Part shown: positions 46,201 through 56,997 of the stretch, piece by piece
Layout: each line of letters starts with the position of its first letter
Position numbering within the stretch: the first letter of the stretch is position 1
Assembly (NCBI GenBank): GCA_022575985.1
Contig: JAKSXM010000263.1
Location: forward strand, 7,048,001-7,112,000
Source of the DNA: Anagrus nilaparvatae
Lineage: Eukaryota; Arthropoda; Insecta; Hymenoptera; Mymaridae
Length of the DNA stretch: 64,000 nt
Direction: 5' to 3'
Made by a program: the position numbers and the translations under genes
The notes under the pieces: generated by a model
Seen by the model: the letters and a program-made list of their open reading frames with translations, nothing else
What the model was told of the DNA's origin: nothing
Database searches by the model: none

Positions 46201-48839
46201 AGACGCGTTTTATTCAAGAATATAATTTCAAAGCAGCTCTATTATAAAATTACTTTTAAAATTTTGTAAGTATGATGCTCTTTAAAATTTGTTTTAATTA
46301 TTTATAAATTATTTATATAAAATTATGTTATGTCGGCTGTCCCAAGTATGATATTGTACAAAATTAAAAAAATTTTTCTTCGTCGTTAAATATATTTTTG
46401 CTGTCTGTAATATGAAAAAAATTATAATTTTTTCCTAAATTCTTGATGCTTTTAATTTATGTTTCATATATTTATAAAATTTAATATATTTTTATTTGTT
46501 TGTAATTTATTTTCTTATATTAATTATTTTTAATTTATTAATTATGAATTTCTTTATCTCTTATATTATTATTTTTTTTTTTTGATTATTTTCTATATTA
46601 TTATCATTTATAAAATTTATTTTTAATTTGTTATTATTTATAATTTTTATTGATTATTTTTTTATATATATCTTAAGATATATATAGAATATATATCATA
46701 ATAGATCATATTTTTTTAAATAAATTAATTTTTTATCCCTTTAAAGCAGCTATATTTTCTATTACTATTAGTAAATTTATAATAAGATGCGCTTTTTCTA
46801 ATAATATAATTTCAAAGCAGCTTTATTATAAAATAATTTTTAATTTTTTTTAAATATGATGCGCTTTATAACTAATTTGAATTATGTATATATAATACTC
46901 CAATTATTAATTATAATTTTACCAATTATTAACTAATTAAATAATTCTTTTATCTTTCATATTATATAATTACAATTTTAGATATGAAATATATAATTAC
47001 TAAAAAATTATTAGTAGATTATACCTACAGGGGAGACCACTTTAAAAAAAATGCGCTATTTGTTTACCTCTAGGGTGGTGTGGAAATAACAATTTTTATT
47101 TAAATTTTTGTTATTTCATATTTAAGACAAACGAATGAAATTTTATGATATTTTCATAGAAAAAACTAAATAAAATAAATATTTACAATTTGAATAGGAA
47201 TGAAATTTTAATGAAATTTTGAAATTAATGAAATTAATGAAATTTTCATAAATTTTTGGACAATCAATATTACTTTTGCAATAAACTATTTATAAATAAA
47301 GAAATTTCTTATAAAATATATTATTGCAAAAGTCATATTGATTGTTCTTAATATTATAAATATCAAATGTATATTTTATTTAGTTTTTTCTATAAAAATA
47401 TCATACAATTTTATTCGTTTCTCTTAAATATCAAATAATAAAAATGTTTAAAAAAAATATTTTATTGCAAAAGTCATATTAATTGTTAAAAAATTTACAA
47501 ATTTCTAATTTTTATTTTATTGATGTAAATTTCATGAAAATATCATTAAGAAAATGGTAGAAATTTAGAAATAACAAAAATATTTCAAAAAAATATTTTA
47601 TTGCAAAAGTCATATTGATTCTTCATAACTCTATAAATTGTTAATAATTTTAATAATTTATATTTATAAATTGCTAATTTCTCTTTTATTTTTTTTCGTC
47701 TATGAAAATATGATTTAAAAAAAATATTTTATTGCAAAAGTCATATTGATTGTCCAAAACTTTATGAAAATTTGTTATTATTTTGTTATTGTTTCAAAGT
47801 ATGAAAAAGTATGAAATCCGGTTAGTTCGGCTGTCTCAAATTTGAAAAAGTATAAATTCCGATTTGGTCGGCTTTCCCAAGTATGAAAAAGTATAAATTA
47901 CGGTTAGGTTGGCTGTCCAAATTATGAAAAAGTATAAATTTCAGTTAGGTCGTCTGTTCGAAGTATGAGAAAGTATAAATTCATATTGATTGTTCACAAC
48001 TTGATAAAAGTTTGAAAATTTTCAATATATAATTATCGTAATATAAAATAATAATATTTTGTCTCAGATATTAAAAAAATTTTTTAAATGATAAATTTAA
48101 TAAAAATATTTTATTGCAAAAGTCATATTGAATGTCCAAAACTTTATGAAAATTTCCTAAAATTCATCTGCCTGTTTTAAACATGAAGTAAAGAAATTTC
48201 TTAAAAAAATATTTTATTGCAAAAGCCATATTGATTGTTCATAACTTTATAAATTGTAAATGTTTATTTTATTCAGTTTTTTCTATGAAAATATCATAAA
48301 ATTTTATTTGTTTGTCTTAAATATGAAATAAGAAAAATTTCCCAAAAAAATATTTTATTGCAAAAGTAATATTGATTGTTCATAACTTTATATATTGTAA
48401 ATGTTTATTTTATTTAGTTTTTTCTATGAAAATATCATAAAATTTCATTCGTTTGTCTTTAATATGAAATAACAAAAATTTAAAAAAAAAATATTTTATT
48501 GCAATAGTCATATTGATTGTTCACAACTTGATAAAAATTTAAAAATTTTCAATATGTAATTATTGTAATATAAAATAATATAATAATTTATATATTTTGT
48601 CTCAGATATTAAAAAAATTTTTTAAATGATAAATTTTTTTGTAATTTAACGTAAATTGGTTTTCTAGAAATTTCTCTTTAATGAAAAGGTTAAATTAAAA
48701 ACCAAAAAAACTTGTTTTAGGTAACGTTTTAACAAATACATAGCACTTTAGTTTGATCGTTTTGGTCATATAGATTTTGAGTTACGAAGTGATGAAAGTT
48801 ACAACTTTTAGAGTTTTTAAATTTTGATTTTTTTGGCTT
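46201..48839. repeat. AT-rich Helitron interior with a recurring ~140-bp motif
   Basis: The phrase TTATTGCAAAAGTCATATTG occurs in direct orientation near 47327, 47459, 47599, 47730, 48112, 48216, 48356 and 48496, mostly 104-140 bp apart, each followed by a version of ATTGTTCATAACTTTATA. An inverted relative (CAATATTACTTTTGCAATAA) lies at 47266. A second pair of repeats with AAAGCAGCT.TATTATAAAAT lies at 46230 and 46813. Four AAGTATGAAAAAGTATAAAT-type repeats lie at 47800-47980. No coding sequence. Confidence 0.75.
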
Positions 48840-49204
48840 CAAACAGTTGTAACTCTGAACCATAAGCTCGGATTAATAAAAAAAACGTCAATTAGATATC
48901 ATTTTTTACAAGGAAAAATTTGCACTAAAGCACGTCTCAAAAGATCTTAGATCCTGAGAAAAATCAGTCATAGTGAAAAAATAAAAAAATTTTTTACGTT
49001 TTCAACCACTAACTTCTGAGATTAATATTTCAGAATCTATTGAATATTTTTTAAAAATAAAAAAGTCACCTGGAGATATTTATTTAAAGATTACTTTAAA
49101 ACCACTTTTACGGATTTTCATCCATTCAATACCTCATAATGTGATCTGTAATAAAATCAAAATTTTTCAATTTTTAGCAATCTTTCATTTTAATATATAT
49201 AGGA
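48840..49204 (-). repeat. Outer Helitron 5' end
   Basis: Reverse-complement partner of 36584-36930; starts TC on the minus strand and follows A of the target (A^T site). Confidence 0.8.
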
Positions 49205-49232
49205 TTGTAAAATTATATTGTAAATTATCGTT

Positions 49233-50529
49233 TTGCCAATTACTATGGCGGATACTATTCTGCAACAATTAGCCTTAACCCCTAGGATTAAAAATGCCTA
49301 TGATAATTTTGTAAAAGAAGGTGATAGCATGTCAGCCTCTTCCTGTAAGGTTAAGTTATCAACACTCCAAAACAATTTTATGAAATTTGAATCAAACCAT
49401 TCATTATTATTTACCAGCCCTGATTATGAATCGCTTAGAAAACAACCTTACTTCACTGACTTTGTCTTTGATAACACTGAGGAGACTTATATTCAAGTCT
49501 CAAGTAAATTTCAAAAATAATTGGATGACCATCCACCCCCACTTGCCCATGTATTGATTGATTCAACTAACTTCAATGACACTGTTCATCATAATAACGG
49601 TTTAGGTAATGATAACTATGACTGTGAGCGATTGCCCAGAATCTCTACCTGAATTTGATGGAAATTTTAATAACTGGGAAGCATTTAGGGACATTTTTGT
49701 AACAACAGTTGTCAATAGACCAAGGCTTTCAGATGTGCATAAGTTAAATTATTTATGATCTCATGTCAAGGGTGAAGCTTGGAATTTAGTCAACTCATTT
49801 TCTCTAACTGAGAAAAATTTTGCTGTGGTATGGGAAAAATTGAAGGTTAGGTACGAAAATAAAAAACGGTTAGTAACTGCTCATATCTCTTCAATTTTTT
49901 CCATCAAACCAATGAGTGATTATAATTCCAAAGAATTAAAAAGAATCGTAGACTCTTTAAATACCTCTTTGTCTGCTCTAAAAGTCTTAAAGCGCCCAGT
50001 TGATACATGGAATTATATGTTAGTTTTTCATGGTTTTTCATTATTGAATGACGATGCTAAGATGCATTTCGAAGAATTTTTGAATAATATTAATCTTAGG
50101 TTACATACAATTTACCCTGCACCTACTGCATCTAGCAGCCCCACAGAACAGGTAATCAATGAAACAGCTGTTAAGCGAGATTCTGAACCTGCTAAATTTA
50201 GTTCTTTTACTCAATTCCTTGAAAATCAAATAAATATTCTCAGTCAGCTAAAGTCTTTCATGTCCAATCAGAACAGAAATCAAATACTAATAAAAATGAA
50301 TGTATAATTTGCAAAAATAATCATCACTTCGCTCGCTGTTCTAATTTTAAATCTAAGTCAATTCCTTAAAGAATAGAATTTGTAAAAACAGCAAAGCGAT
50401 GTTATAATTGTTTGGGCAATCATTTTTCAAGCAAATGTACTTCCGAAAAAAGACGTACAGTTTGCAATAAAAAACATAACACATCTTTACATATAGTTAA
50501 TTACAAAAAACCCCAAAATAAACCTCATA
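49233..50529 (+). pseudogene. BEL/Pao gag region, left arm
   Basis: Open stretches 49233-49520 and 49825-50307 correspond to the DUF1759-type gag common to BEL/Pao elements (SLPEFDGNFNNWEAFRDIF, then KGEAWNLVNSFSLTEKNF and VWEKLKVRYENKKRLVTAHI), followed by the knuckles CIICKNNHHFARC and CYNCLGNHFSSKC around 50310-50450. Private lesions against the right arm: TAT-to-TAA at 49518-49520 and an Arg-to-TGA change near 49757. Coding is then split by copy G at 50547. Confidence 0.85.
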
Positions 50530-50542
50530 ATTCTCAAACCAA

Positions 50543-50546
<4 letters not shown>

Positions 50547-50576
<30 letters not shown>

Positions 50577-51666
50577 GTAGGAAGTGGAGAAATGCATTAC
50601 GCATACTGATCAGCATCCGAACTGACAGTTATGTGGGACTCGACCTACCTTGCCTATACCTACTAAAACTCCACTCCCTTCCTACCTTATGTGACCCTAT
50701 CCCAGGACCGTTTTCATTCACATTACTTCAGGACAGGTTCAAGGCCATTTAGTTCTATTCATGAACTCCATCTTTTGACTTGCATTTACTGACTCGCCAG
50801 TCTGGTTAAGGACTCCGTCATTCCATCTGGTTGAAATTTCATCTTTATGTACTGTCATCTTTAATAAAAATATATGTTAGCTAAAAATATACGTTATTTC
50901 TCATTATCATCAAAAAGAAGGTTAATAAATAAATAAATAAATAAATAAATAAATATATATAAATAGATACATAAATAAAATAAATAAATAAATATTATCC
51001 TACCATCTACTATTGCTTGCGGTATCAAAAGTAACTGCAGGGATGATAGTATGTTAGTACAACAGCTGCAGTCATCCGGATAACCGCAATACGTCTTAAT
51101 ATTAGCCTATGCCTTGGACTTCAGGTTTTTTGGTGCGGAGTATGTACTCCACATACTGGCCAATTTCGGACCATACTTCTTCATTTCGAAGCATCAGAGT
51201 AACCACATTCTCAGGTGTGATTTGACCGATGTTAGCTTCTAATTGAAACTTTTTAAAAGCCCACCTATCGCATATGAAGAATGTGTGTTCCGGCGTGTCT
51301 TCTTTGCCAGGACAGTATATACATTCAGCACTATTCATCTTCTGGATCCGAAAGAGGTAGGAGAAAAAAAGTCCATGTCCACTTAGGAATTGGGTAAAAA
51401 AATAATTAATGTCCCCATGCCCTCTATTTATCCAAGGTGATATCTCTCCTGTCAATCGCTTGGTCCATTTGCTCTCCGTGTAGTCGGTCCAGCGCTTCTG
51501 CCAATCGCTTAGGCTGATCTGGCGTGAAGTAGCCTTCGCGCGGTCAATACCTTCCCTCTCTTTGTTCAGATAGATATACTGTCTCTCAAGAGCCAGCGGA
51601 TCTATCGGGATTACCCCAGCAATGACCAGAGCTGCCTCCAACGACACTGTTCGATAGGCACAGGAG
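50547..51666 (-). mobile_element. R1-like copy G, 5'-truncated, with 17-bp target duplication
   Basis: ATTCTCAAACCAATACT flanks it at 50530-50546 and 51667-51683, and the right BEL arm has that 17-mer once, uninterrupted (near 55700). A 28-base poly(T) marks the 3' end. The 3' UTR has the CGTAATGCATTTCTC motif and TAAA microsatellite (50925-50995) of the A/B-type copies. It is 1.12 kb, truncated in the ORF2 C-terminus. Confidence 0.93.
51102..51666 (-). pseudogene. Copy G ORF2 C-terminal fragment
   Basis: About 188 codons: ISCAYRTVSLEAALVIAGVI, HGDINYFFTQFLSGHGLFFS and the finger CIYCPGKEDTPEHTFFIC, ending near 51102. The open frame continues upstream into BEL sequence to a chance ATG at 51722. 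The fragment is uninterrupted, suggesting a fairly recent arrival, but it lacks the catalytic domains. Confidence 0.88.
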
Positions 51667-51683
51667 ATTCTCAAACCAATACT

Positions 51684-52466
51684 AGCACACATATACAAAA
51701 TAATAATGATTTGGTTCAGCAATCTTGTTTAACAGAATCAAATGGTAAAAACAATTCTTGACAACCAAATTCTGTCTTGCTAGCAACAGCATTGATCAAT
51801 TTAACTTCAGAAAACGGATATCAATTTCCAGTTAGAGCATTAATTGATCAATGTTCTCAAGCTTCGTTTGTTAGTGAGTTTGTATTCTAAAAATTGGGAG
51901 CCCCTAGTCTTCCAATAAAACTTCCACTTAATGGTGTTGGTGGTAAAAATAATTTTATCTGCAAAAAATCAATCTTAATTAAAGTAAAACCACATTTCTA
52001 TTCAGACTTTAGTATAGATGTTATTGCTTATGTCATACCAAAAATTTCGTTCTATACGGCTGTTAAGAATATCGATATAAATAAAAGTTACTTCAGTCAT
52101 TTGACCTTGGCTGACCCTCATTTCAATTCAAATGAAAAAATTGAGGTTCTCTTAGACTCTTCAGTCCATGCTTCCATAATTGATGAAGGGATTAGAAGAG
52201 GTGAATCTCATGAACCTGCTGCCATAAATACAAAGTTAGGTTGGATTTTATCAGGCAATTCTGGCACGGGTTCAACCTGTTGTTCAATTAAAATTGATTC
52301 CGAAACTTCTGATCTCTCCTTCAATTTGGAAAAGTTCTGGAAACAAGAAGAACTTATTGATCCCTCGCCCTTGCTCAGTACGGACGAGCAAGAGTGTGAG
52401 GACTTTTTCCTCAAAATTCACTCAAGAGATAAAACAGGTCGTTACGTTGTCAGGCTTCCTTTTTAA
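51684..52466 (+). pseudogene. BEL/Pao protease (DUF1758-type), left arm
   Basis: The retroviral-type protease region: FPVRALIDQCSQASFVSEFVF near 51830-51890. The active-site triplet that is normally Asp-(Ser/Gln)-Gly reads Asp-Gln-Cys here and Asp-His-Cys in the right arm, so the Gly is missing in both. A private TAA follows (near 51887). The rest (51894-52466) holds KLGAPSLPIKLPLNGVGG and the LLDSSVHASIIDEGIRRG block, ending at the shared frameshift GRYVVRLPF-stop. Confidence 0.8.
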
Positions 52467-53085
52467 AGTTTCAAACACAAATGATTTAAAATTTCCAGGA
52501 TCATTCAATAAAGCTAAAGTTATTTTGCAAAAAAATGAAGTTCGTTTCTCAAAAGATCCTATTTTTAAAAAAGCGTATATCGATTTCATGAAAAATTATG
52601 AAGATACTGGACATATGAAAGTATCTAAATTTTATGATCTCTTTAAATATTATTTTTTGCCACATCACGGTTTTGTCAAAAAACATAGTATAAATCCTGA
52701 AAATCCTAAATTTCGTTCAGTTTTCAATGGCTCGTCTGAAGATTACAACAAGTGGTCCATAAACAGTATTTTACATGCTGGGGCAAATTTGCTGCCAGAT
52801 TTATCAGAGCTATTGACAGGCTGGAGATAATATGAATTTGTATTCGTTTCTGATATTGAGCAAATGTTTAGACAAATTCTTGTCCACCCGGATGATCAAA
52901 GATTCCAACAAACACTTTGGCGTTATAGTTTAGATGATGTTATTAAAGCGTATTCTCTTCAAACTGTTACTTATGGTATGGTAAGCAGTCCATTTTTAGC
53001 AATTAGGGTCTTAAGACAGCTCGCAATTGATGAAGGTTCTAAATATCCCCTGGCTGTGCAAGTATTGAACGAGGAAACTTGATAT
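52467..53085 (+). pseudogene. BEL/Pao reverse transcriptase N-terminal part, left arm
   Basis: In the +1-shifted frame after the linker: YFLPHHGFVKKHS, FRSVFNGSSEDYNKWSINSI, VSDIEQMFRQILVH and TLWRYS, all Pao-type RT landmarks. A private TAA after GWR (near 52828) breaks it. It ends at ...QVLNEET followed by a deletion junction; the catalytic aspartate box, RNase H and most of integrase are gone. Confidence 0.85.
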
Positions 53086-53690
53086 GAATTAATGAAAAAA
53101 TGAACATTTTAGGCTAAAAATCTCACCTAGTAGGTATTTTGTATCGCTCTTTCCATTTCCGGAGTCTGTTTTTACCTTAGGTAAAGAAATATCAACTCAT
53201 AAAGTAGGGTAAAATCAGTCACATTTGTAAACTTTAAAAAAAAAAGTTTTTGCATGCCAAAAAAAAGTTTCTTTATATTGGAAATTGTTTTTTTTTACTT
53301 TCCAAAAGGTAAAAGTTGCAAATTTATGTAATCTCAGCACATTTAACCTTTCTAGGGGGTAAATATTAGTGGTAATGGGGTGGATTTTAAAGATGTATAA
53401 AAATTGAATATTTTTAGCTGAAAACATCACCTAGTAGGTTTTCTTGGTCGCTATTTCCATTTCAGAAGTCTGTTTTCACCTACTACCCTTGGGTAATGAA
53501 ATATTAACCCCTAAAATAAGGTAAAATCATTAAAATTGTAAAATTTAAAAAAAAAAGTTACTGCAAGCAAAAAAATATATTTTTAATACCAAAAATGATA
53601 TTTTTTACTTTACAAGAGATAAAGGAAGTAAGTTTATTTATTTTTAGCACATTCACCAATTCGAAGGATTGAATATTATTGAAATATAAC
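53086..53690. repeat. ~310-bp satellite, about two units (locus 2)
   Basis: Same satellite and orientation as 22370-23084; unit starts near 53110 and 53416. It separates the 3' ends of the two BEL arms and begins right at the left arm's breakpoint within an ATGAAAAAATGA sequence common to both. Confidence 0.85.
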
Positions 53691-53838
53691 TAATAATTTT
53701 GAGGTAATTAAATAAAATGAACACTTTAACAACTTTGTTTGAATATATATTTTTATGTATATATTTTGATGCCTTCTTGTCGGCATGGAGAGAGACACTG
53801 ATCGTTGTATCTCGTGCATGCTGAGGGGACACGCGCTA
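53690..53838 (-). repeat. BEL/Pao 3' LTR fragment
   Basis: On the minus strand GTCCCCTCAGCATGC... through CATGCCGACAAGAAGGCATC to TTAGTTATATTTCAAT, matching the first ~150 bp of the LTR-like sequence at 32480 and 59575. Cut short by the satellite. Confidence 0.75.
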
Positions 53839-54081
53839 ATAGTTTTTAAAATAAATCTAAGAAATAGTTTTTTGAATAGTTTTTAATCATTAGATAATTT
53901 AAAATATTAGCGCTAATTTGATTTTTATCGCACAAAAACATTCAGATACACCAACTTTTTACAAATTTTTACAATTTTTAGATTTTTTTGACATTTTTTT
54001 TTTTTTTTGAATAAATAATAAATAATAAATAAATAGATATATACAATTTTCTACAATACAATAGATTATTTACAATTTGAC
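53839..54081. other. BEL/Pao right arm 3' UTR, AT-rich
   Basis: Nothing coding. Contains a run of T near 53995 and short self-complementary AATTAGCGCTAATT-like sequence near 53911. Confidence 0.5.
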
Positions 54082-54262
54082 TCAATCTGATTCATTATTT
54101 AACGACTTTAATAATATTAATTTGTGTATTGGTCTAGATAACGTTGTTGTACTGGTCCTTAGTTCCGCAACCCTCTTCAGATTGTCAAAGCCTTTATGTA
54201 CTTTTATAACCCTTGCTAAGGGCCAATTTGCTAATGGCAGCGTCTCATCGGTTATCAAGACA
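54082..54262 (-). pseudogene. BEL/Pao integrase C-terminal remnant
   Basis: About 55 codons with the block TLPLANWPLARVIKVHKGFD, characteristic of the C-terminal end of BEL/Pao integrases, then ELRTSTTTLSRPIHKL and stop. It is joined to the RT fragment across a deletion. The longer plus-strand frame here is its shadow. Confidence 0.8.
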
Positions 54263-54930
54263 ATATCATTAATGTCAATATCATTTTTTCATTCATATCA
54301 AGTTTCCTCATTCAATACTTGCATAGCCAGGGGATATTTAGAACCTTCATCAATTGCGAGCTGTCTTAAGACCCTAATTGCTAAAAATGGACTGCTTACC
54401 ATACCATAAGTAACAGTTTGAAGAGAATACGCTTTAATAACAACATCTAAACTATAACGCCAAAGTATTTGTTAGAATCTTTGATCATCATGGTGGACAA
54501 GAATTTGTCTAAACATTTGCTCAATATCAGATACGAATACAAATTCATAATATCTCCAGCCTGTCAATAGCTCTGATAAATCTGGCAGCAAAATTGGCCC
54601 AGCATGTAAAATACTGTTTATGGACCACTTGTTGTAATCTTCAGACGAGCCATTGAAAACTGAACGAAATTTAGGATTTTCAGGATTTATACTATGTTTT
54701 TTGACAAAACCGTGATGTGGCAAAAAATAAAATTTAAAGAGATCATAAAATTTAGATACTTTCATACGTCCAGTATCTTCATAATTTTTCATGAAATCGA
54801 TATACGCTTTTTTAAAAATAGGATCTTTTGAGAAACGAACTTCATTTTTTTGCAAAATAACTTTAGCTTTATTGAATGAACCTGGATATTTTAAATCATT
54901 TTTGTTTGAAACTTTAAAAAGGAAACCTGA
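54263..54930 (-). pseudogene. BEL/Pao reverse transcriptase N-terminal part, right arm
   Basis: Same landmarks as the left arm (YFLPHHGFVKKHS, VSDIEQMFRQILVHHDD). A private TAA at 54474-54472 interrupts ...DDQRF. Upstream it is out of frame with the protease because of the shared T-run shift near 54920. Confidence 0.85.
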
Positions 54931-55618
54931 CAACGTAACGACCTGTTTTATCTCTTGAGTGAGTTTTGAGGAAAAAGTCCTCACACTCTTGCTCGTCCGG
55001 ACTGAGAAAGGGCGAGGGATCAATAAGTTCTTTTTGTTTCCAGAACTTTTCCAAATTGAAGGAGAGATCAGAAGTTTCGGAATCAATTTTAATTGAACAA
55101 CAGGTTGAACCCGTGCCAGAATTGCCTGATAAAATCCAACCTAACTTTGTATTTATGGCAACAGGTTCATGAGATTCACCTCTTCTAATGCCTTCATCAA
55201 TTATGGAAGCATGGACTGAAGAGTCTAAGAGAACCTCAATTTTTTCATTTGAATTGAAATGAGGGTCAGCCAAGGTCAAATGACTGAAGTAACTTTTATT
55301 TATATCGATATTCTTAACTGCCGTATAGAACGAAATTTTTGGTATGACATAAGCAATAACATCTATACTAAAGTCTGAATAGAAATGCGGTTTTACTTTA
55401 ATTAAGATTGATTTTTTGCAGATAAAATTATTTTTACCACCAACACCATTAACTGGAAGTTTTATTGGAAGACTAGGGGCTCCCAATTTTTTGAATACAA
55501 ACTTACTAACAAACGAAGCTTGAGAACAATGATCAATTAATGCTCTAACTGGAAATTGATATCCGTTTTCTGAAGTTAAATTGATCAATACTGTTGCTAG
55601 CAAGACAGAATTTGGTTG
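54914..55618 (-). pseudogene. BEL/Pao protease (DUF1758-type), right arm
   Basis: Open from 55603 to 54914: FPVRALIDHCSQASFVSKFV, KLGAPSLPIKLPVNGVGG, HLTLADPHFNSNEKIEVLLD, ending GRYVVRFPF-stop. The active-site Gly is replaced by Cys as in the left arm. In autonomous elements this is continuous with RT. Confidence 0.82.
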
Positions 55619-56997
55619 TCAAGAATTGTTTTTACCATTTGATTCTGTTAAACAAGATTGCTGAACCAAATCATTATTATTTTGTACATGTGTGCTAGTA
55701 TTGGTTTGAGAATTATGAGGTTTGTTTTGGAGTTTTTTGTAATTAACTATATGTAAAGATGTGTTATGTTTTTTATTGCAAACTGTACATCTTTTTTCGG
55801 AAGTACATTTGCTTGAAAAATGATTGCCCAAACAATTATAACATCGCTTTGCTGTTTTTACAAATTCTATTCTTTGAGGAATAGACTTAGATTTAAAATT
55901 AAAACAGCGAGCGAAGTGATGATTATTTTTGCAAATTATACATTCATTTTTATTAATATTTGATTTCTGTTCTGATTGGACATGAAAGACTTTAGCTGAC
56001 TGAGCATATTTATTTGATTTTCAAGGAATTGAATAAAAGAACTAAATTTAGCAGGTTCAAAATCTCGCTGTTTGATTACCTGTTCTGTGGGGCTGCTAGA
56101 TGTAGTAGGTGCAGGGTCAATTGTATATAACCTAAGATTAATATTATTCAAAAATTCTTCGAAATGCATCTTAGCATCGTCATTCAATAATGAAAAACCA
56201 TGAAAAACTAACATATCATCCCATGTATCAACTGTGCGCTTTAAGACTTTTAGAGCAGACAAAGAGGTATTTAAAGAGTCTAAAATTCTTTTTAATTCTT
56301 TGGAATTATAATCACTGATTGGTTTGATGGAAAAAATTGAAGAGATATGAGCAGTTACTAACCGTTTTTTATTTTCATACCTATCTTTCAATTATTCCCA
56401 TACCACAGCAAAATTTTTCTCAGTTAGAGAAAATGAGTTGATTAAATTCCAAGCATCACCCTTGACATGGGATCTTAAATAATTTAACTTATGCACATCT
56501 GAAAGCCTTGGTCTATTGACAACTGTTGTTACAAAAATGTCCCTAAATGCTTCCCAGTTATTAAAATTTCCATCAAATTCAGGTAGAGATTCTGGGCAAT
56601 CGCTCACAGTCATAGTTATCATTACCTAAACCGTTATTATGATGAACAGTGTCATTGAAGTGAGTTGAATCAATCAATACATGGGCAGGTGGGGGTGGAT
56701 GGTCATCCAAATATTTTTGAAATTTACTTGAGACTTGAATATAAGTCTCTCAGTGTTTTCAAAGACAAAGTCAGTGAAGTAAGGTTGTTTTCTAAGCGAT
56801 TCATAATCAGGGCTGGTAAGTAATAATACATGGTTTGATTCAAATTTCATAAAAGTGTTTTGGAGTGTTGATAACTTAACCTTACAGGAAGAGGCTGACA
56901 TGCTATCACCTTCTTTTACAAAATTATCATAGGCATTTTTAATCCTAGGGATTAAGGCTAATTGTTGCAGAATAGTATCCGCCATAGTAATTGGCAA
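55619..56997 (-). pseudogene. BEL/Pao gag and zinc knuckles, right arm
   Basis: Starts at ATG 56997 (MPITMADTILQQLALIP). Frame breaks near 56750 (2-nt loss against the left arm) and 56391 (stop between VVWE and LKDRYENKK). Open pieces: 56674-56997, 56392-56622, 55936-56391 and 55619-55831. The last holds GNHFSSKCTSEKRCTVCNK. DUF1759-type gag; the start was chosen because it is shared by both arms. Confidence 0.85.

Larger units (their letters stand above)
36137..49204 (-). mobile_element. Helitron insertion (composite) into the BEL left arm
   Basis: On the minus strand it starts TCCTATATATATT (49204) and ends CTAG (36137), with an imperfect 17-nt stem (36148-36164) 10 nt inside the 3' end: the TC...CTRR-plus-hairpin signature of Helitrons. 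It sits between A (36136) and T (49205) with no target duplication; the other BEL arm has these two bases adjacent (near 57030). Inside are plus-strand Rep/helicase remnants with a second, oppositely oriented 5' end at 36584, the R1-type copy F, and AT-rich repeats. It is a composite: the protein frames run against the outer ends. Confidence 0.85.
32473..53085 (+). mobile_element. BEL/Pao LTR retrotransposon, left arm, heavily interrupted
   Basis: The same element appears in reverse complement at about 53690-59655. In the left arm the LTR/leader (32473-36136) and coding part (49205-53085) are separated by a Helitron; other insertions lie at 32831-34190, 35436-35779 and 50547-51666. Coding order: DUF1759-type gag, CCHC knuckles, DUF1758-type protease, Pao-type RT start. 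It ends at a deletion junction just before the RT catalytic box. It shares a frameshift in the protease-RT linker with the right arm and has private nonsense codons of its own. Confidence 0.88.

Noticed and set aside
46061..48840. CRISPR-like spaced repeats
   Set aside because: Repeat spacing varies, the intervening sequence also recurs, and the context is an animal transposon; this is a decayed tandem array.
54077..54409. 110-residue plus-strand ORF
   Set aside because: Shadow of the integrase C-terminal and RT remnants encoded on the minus strand.
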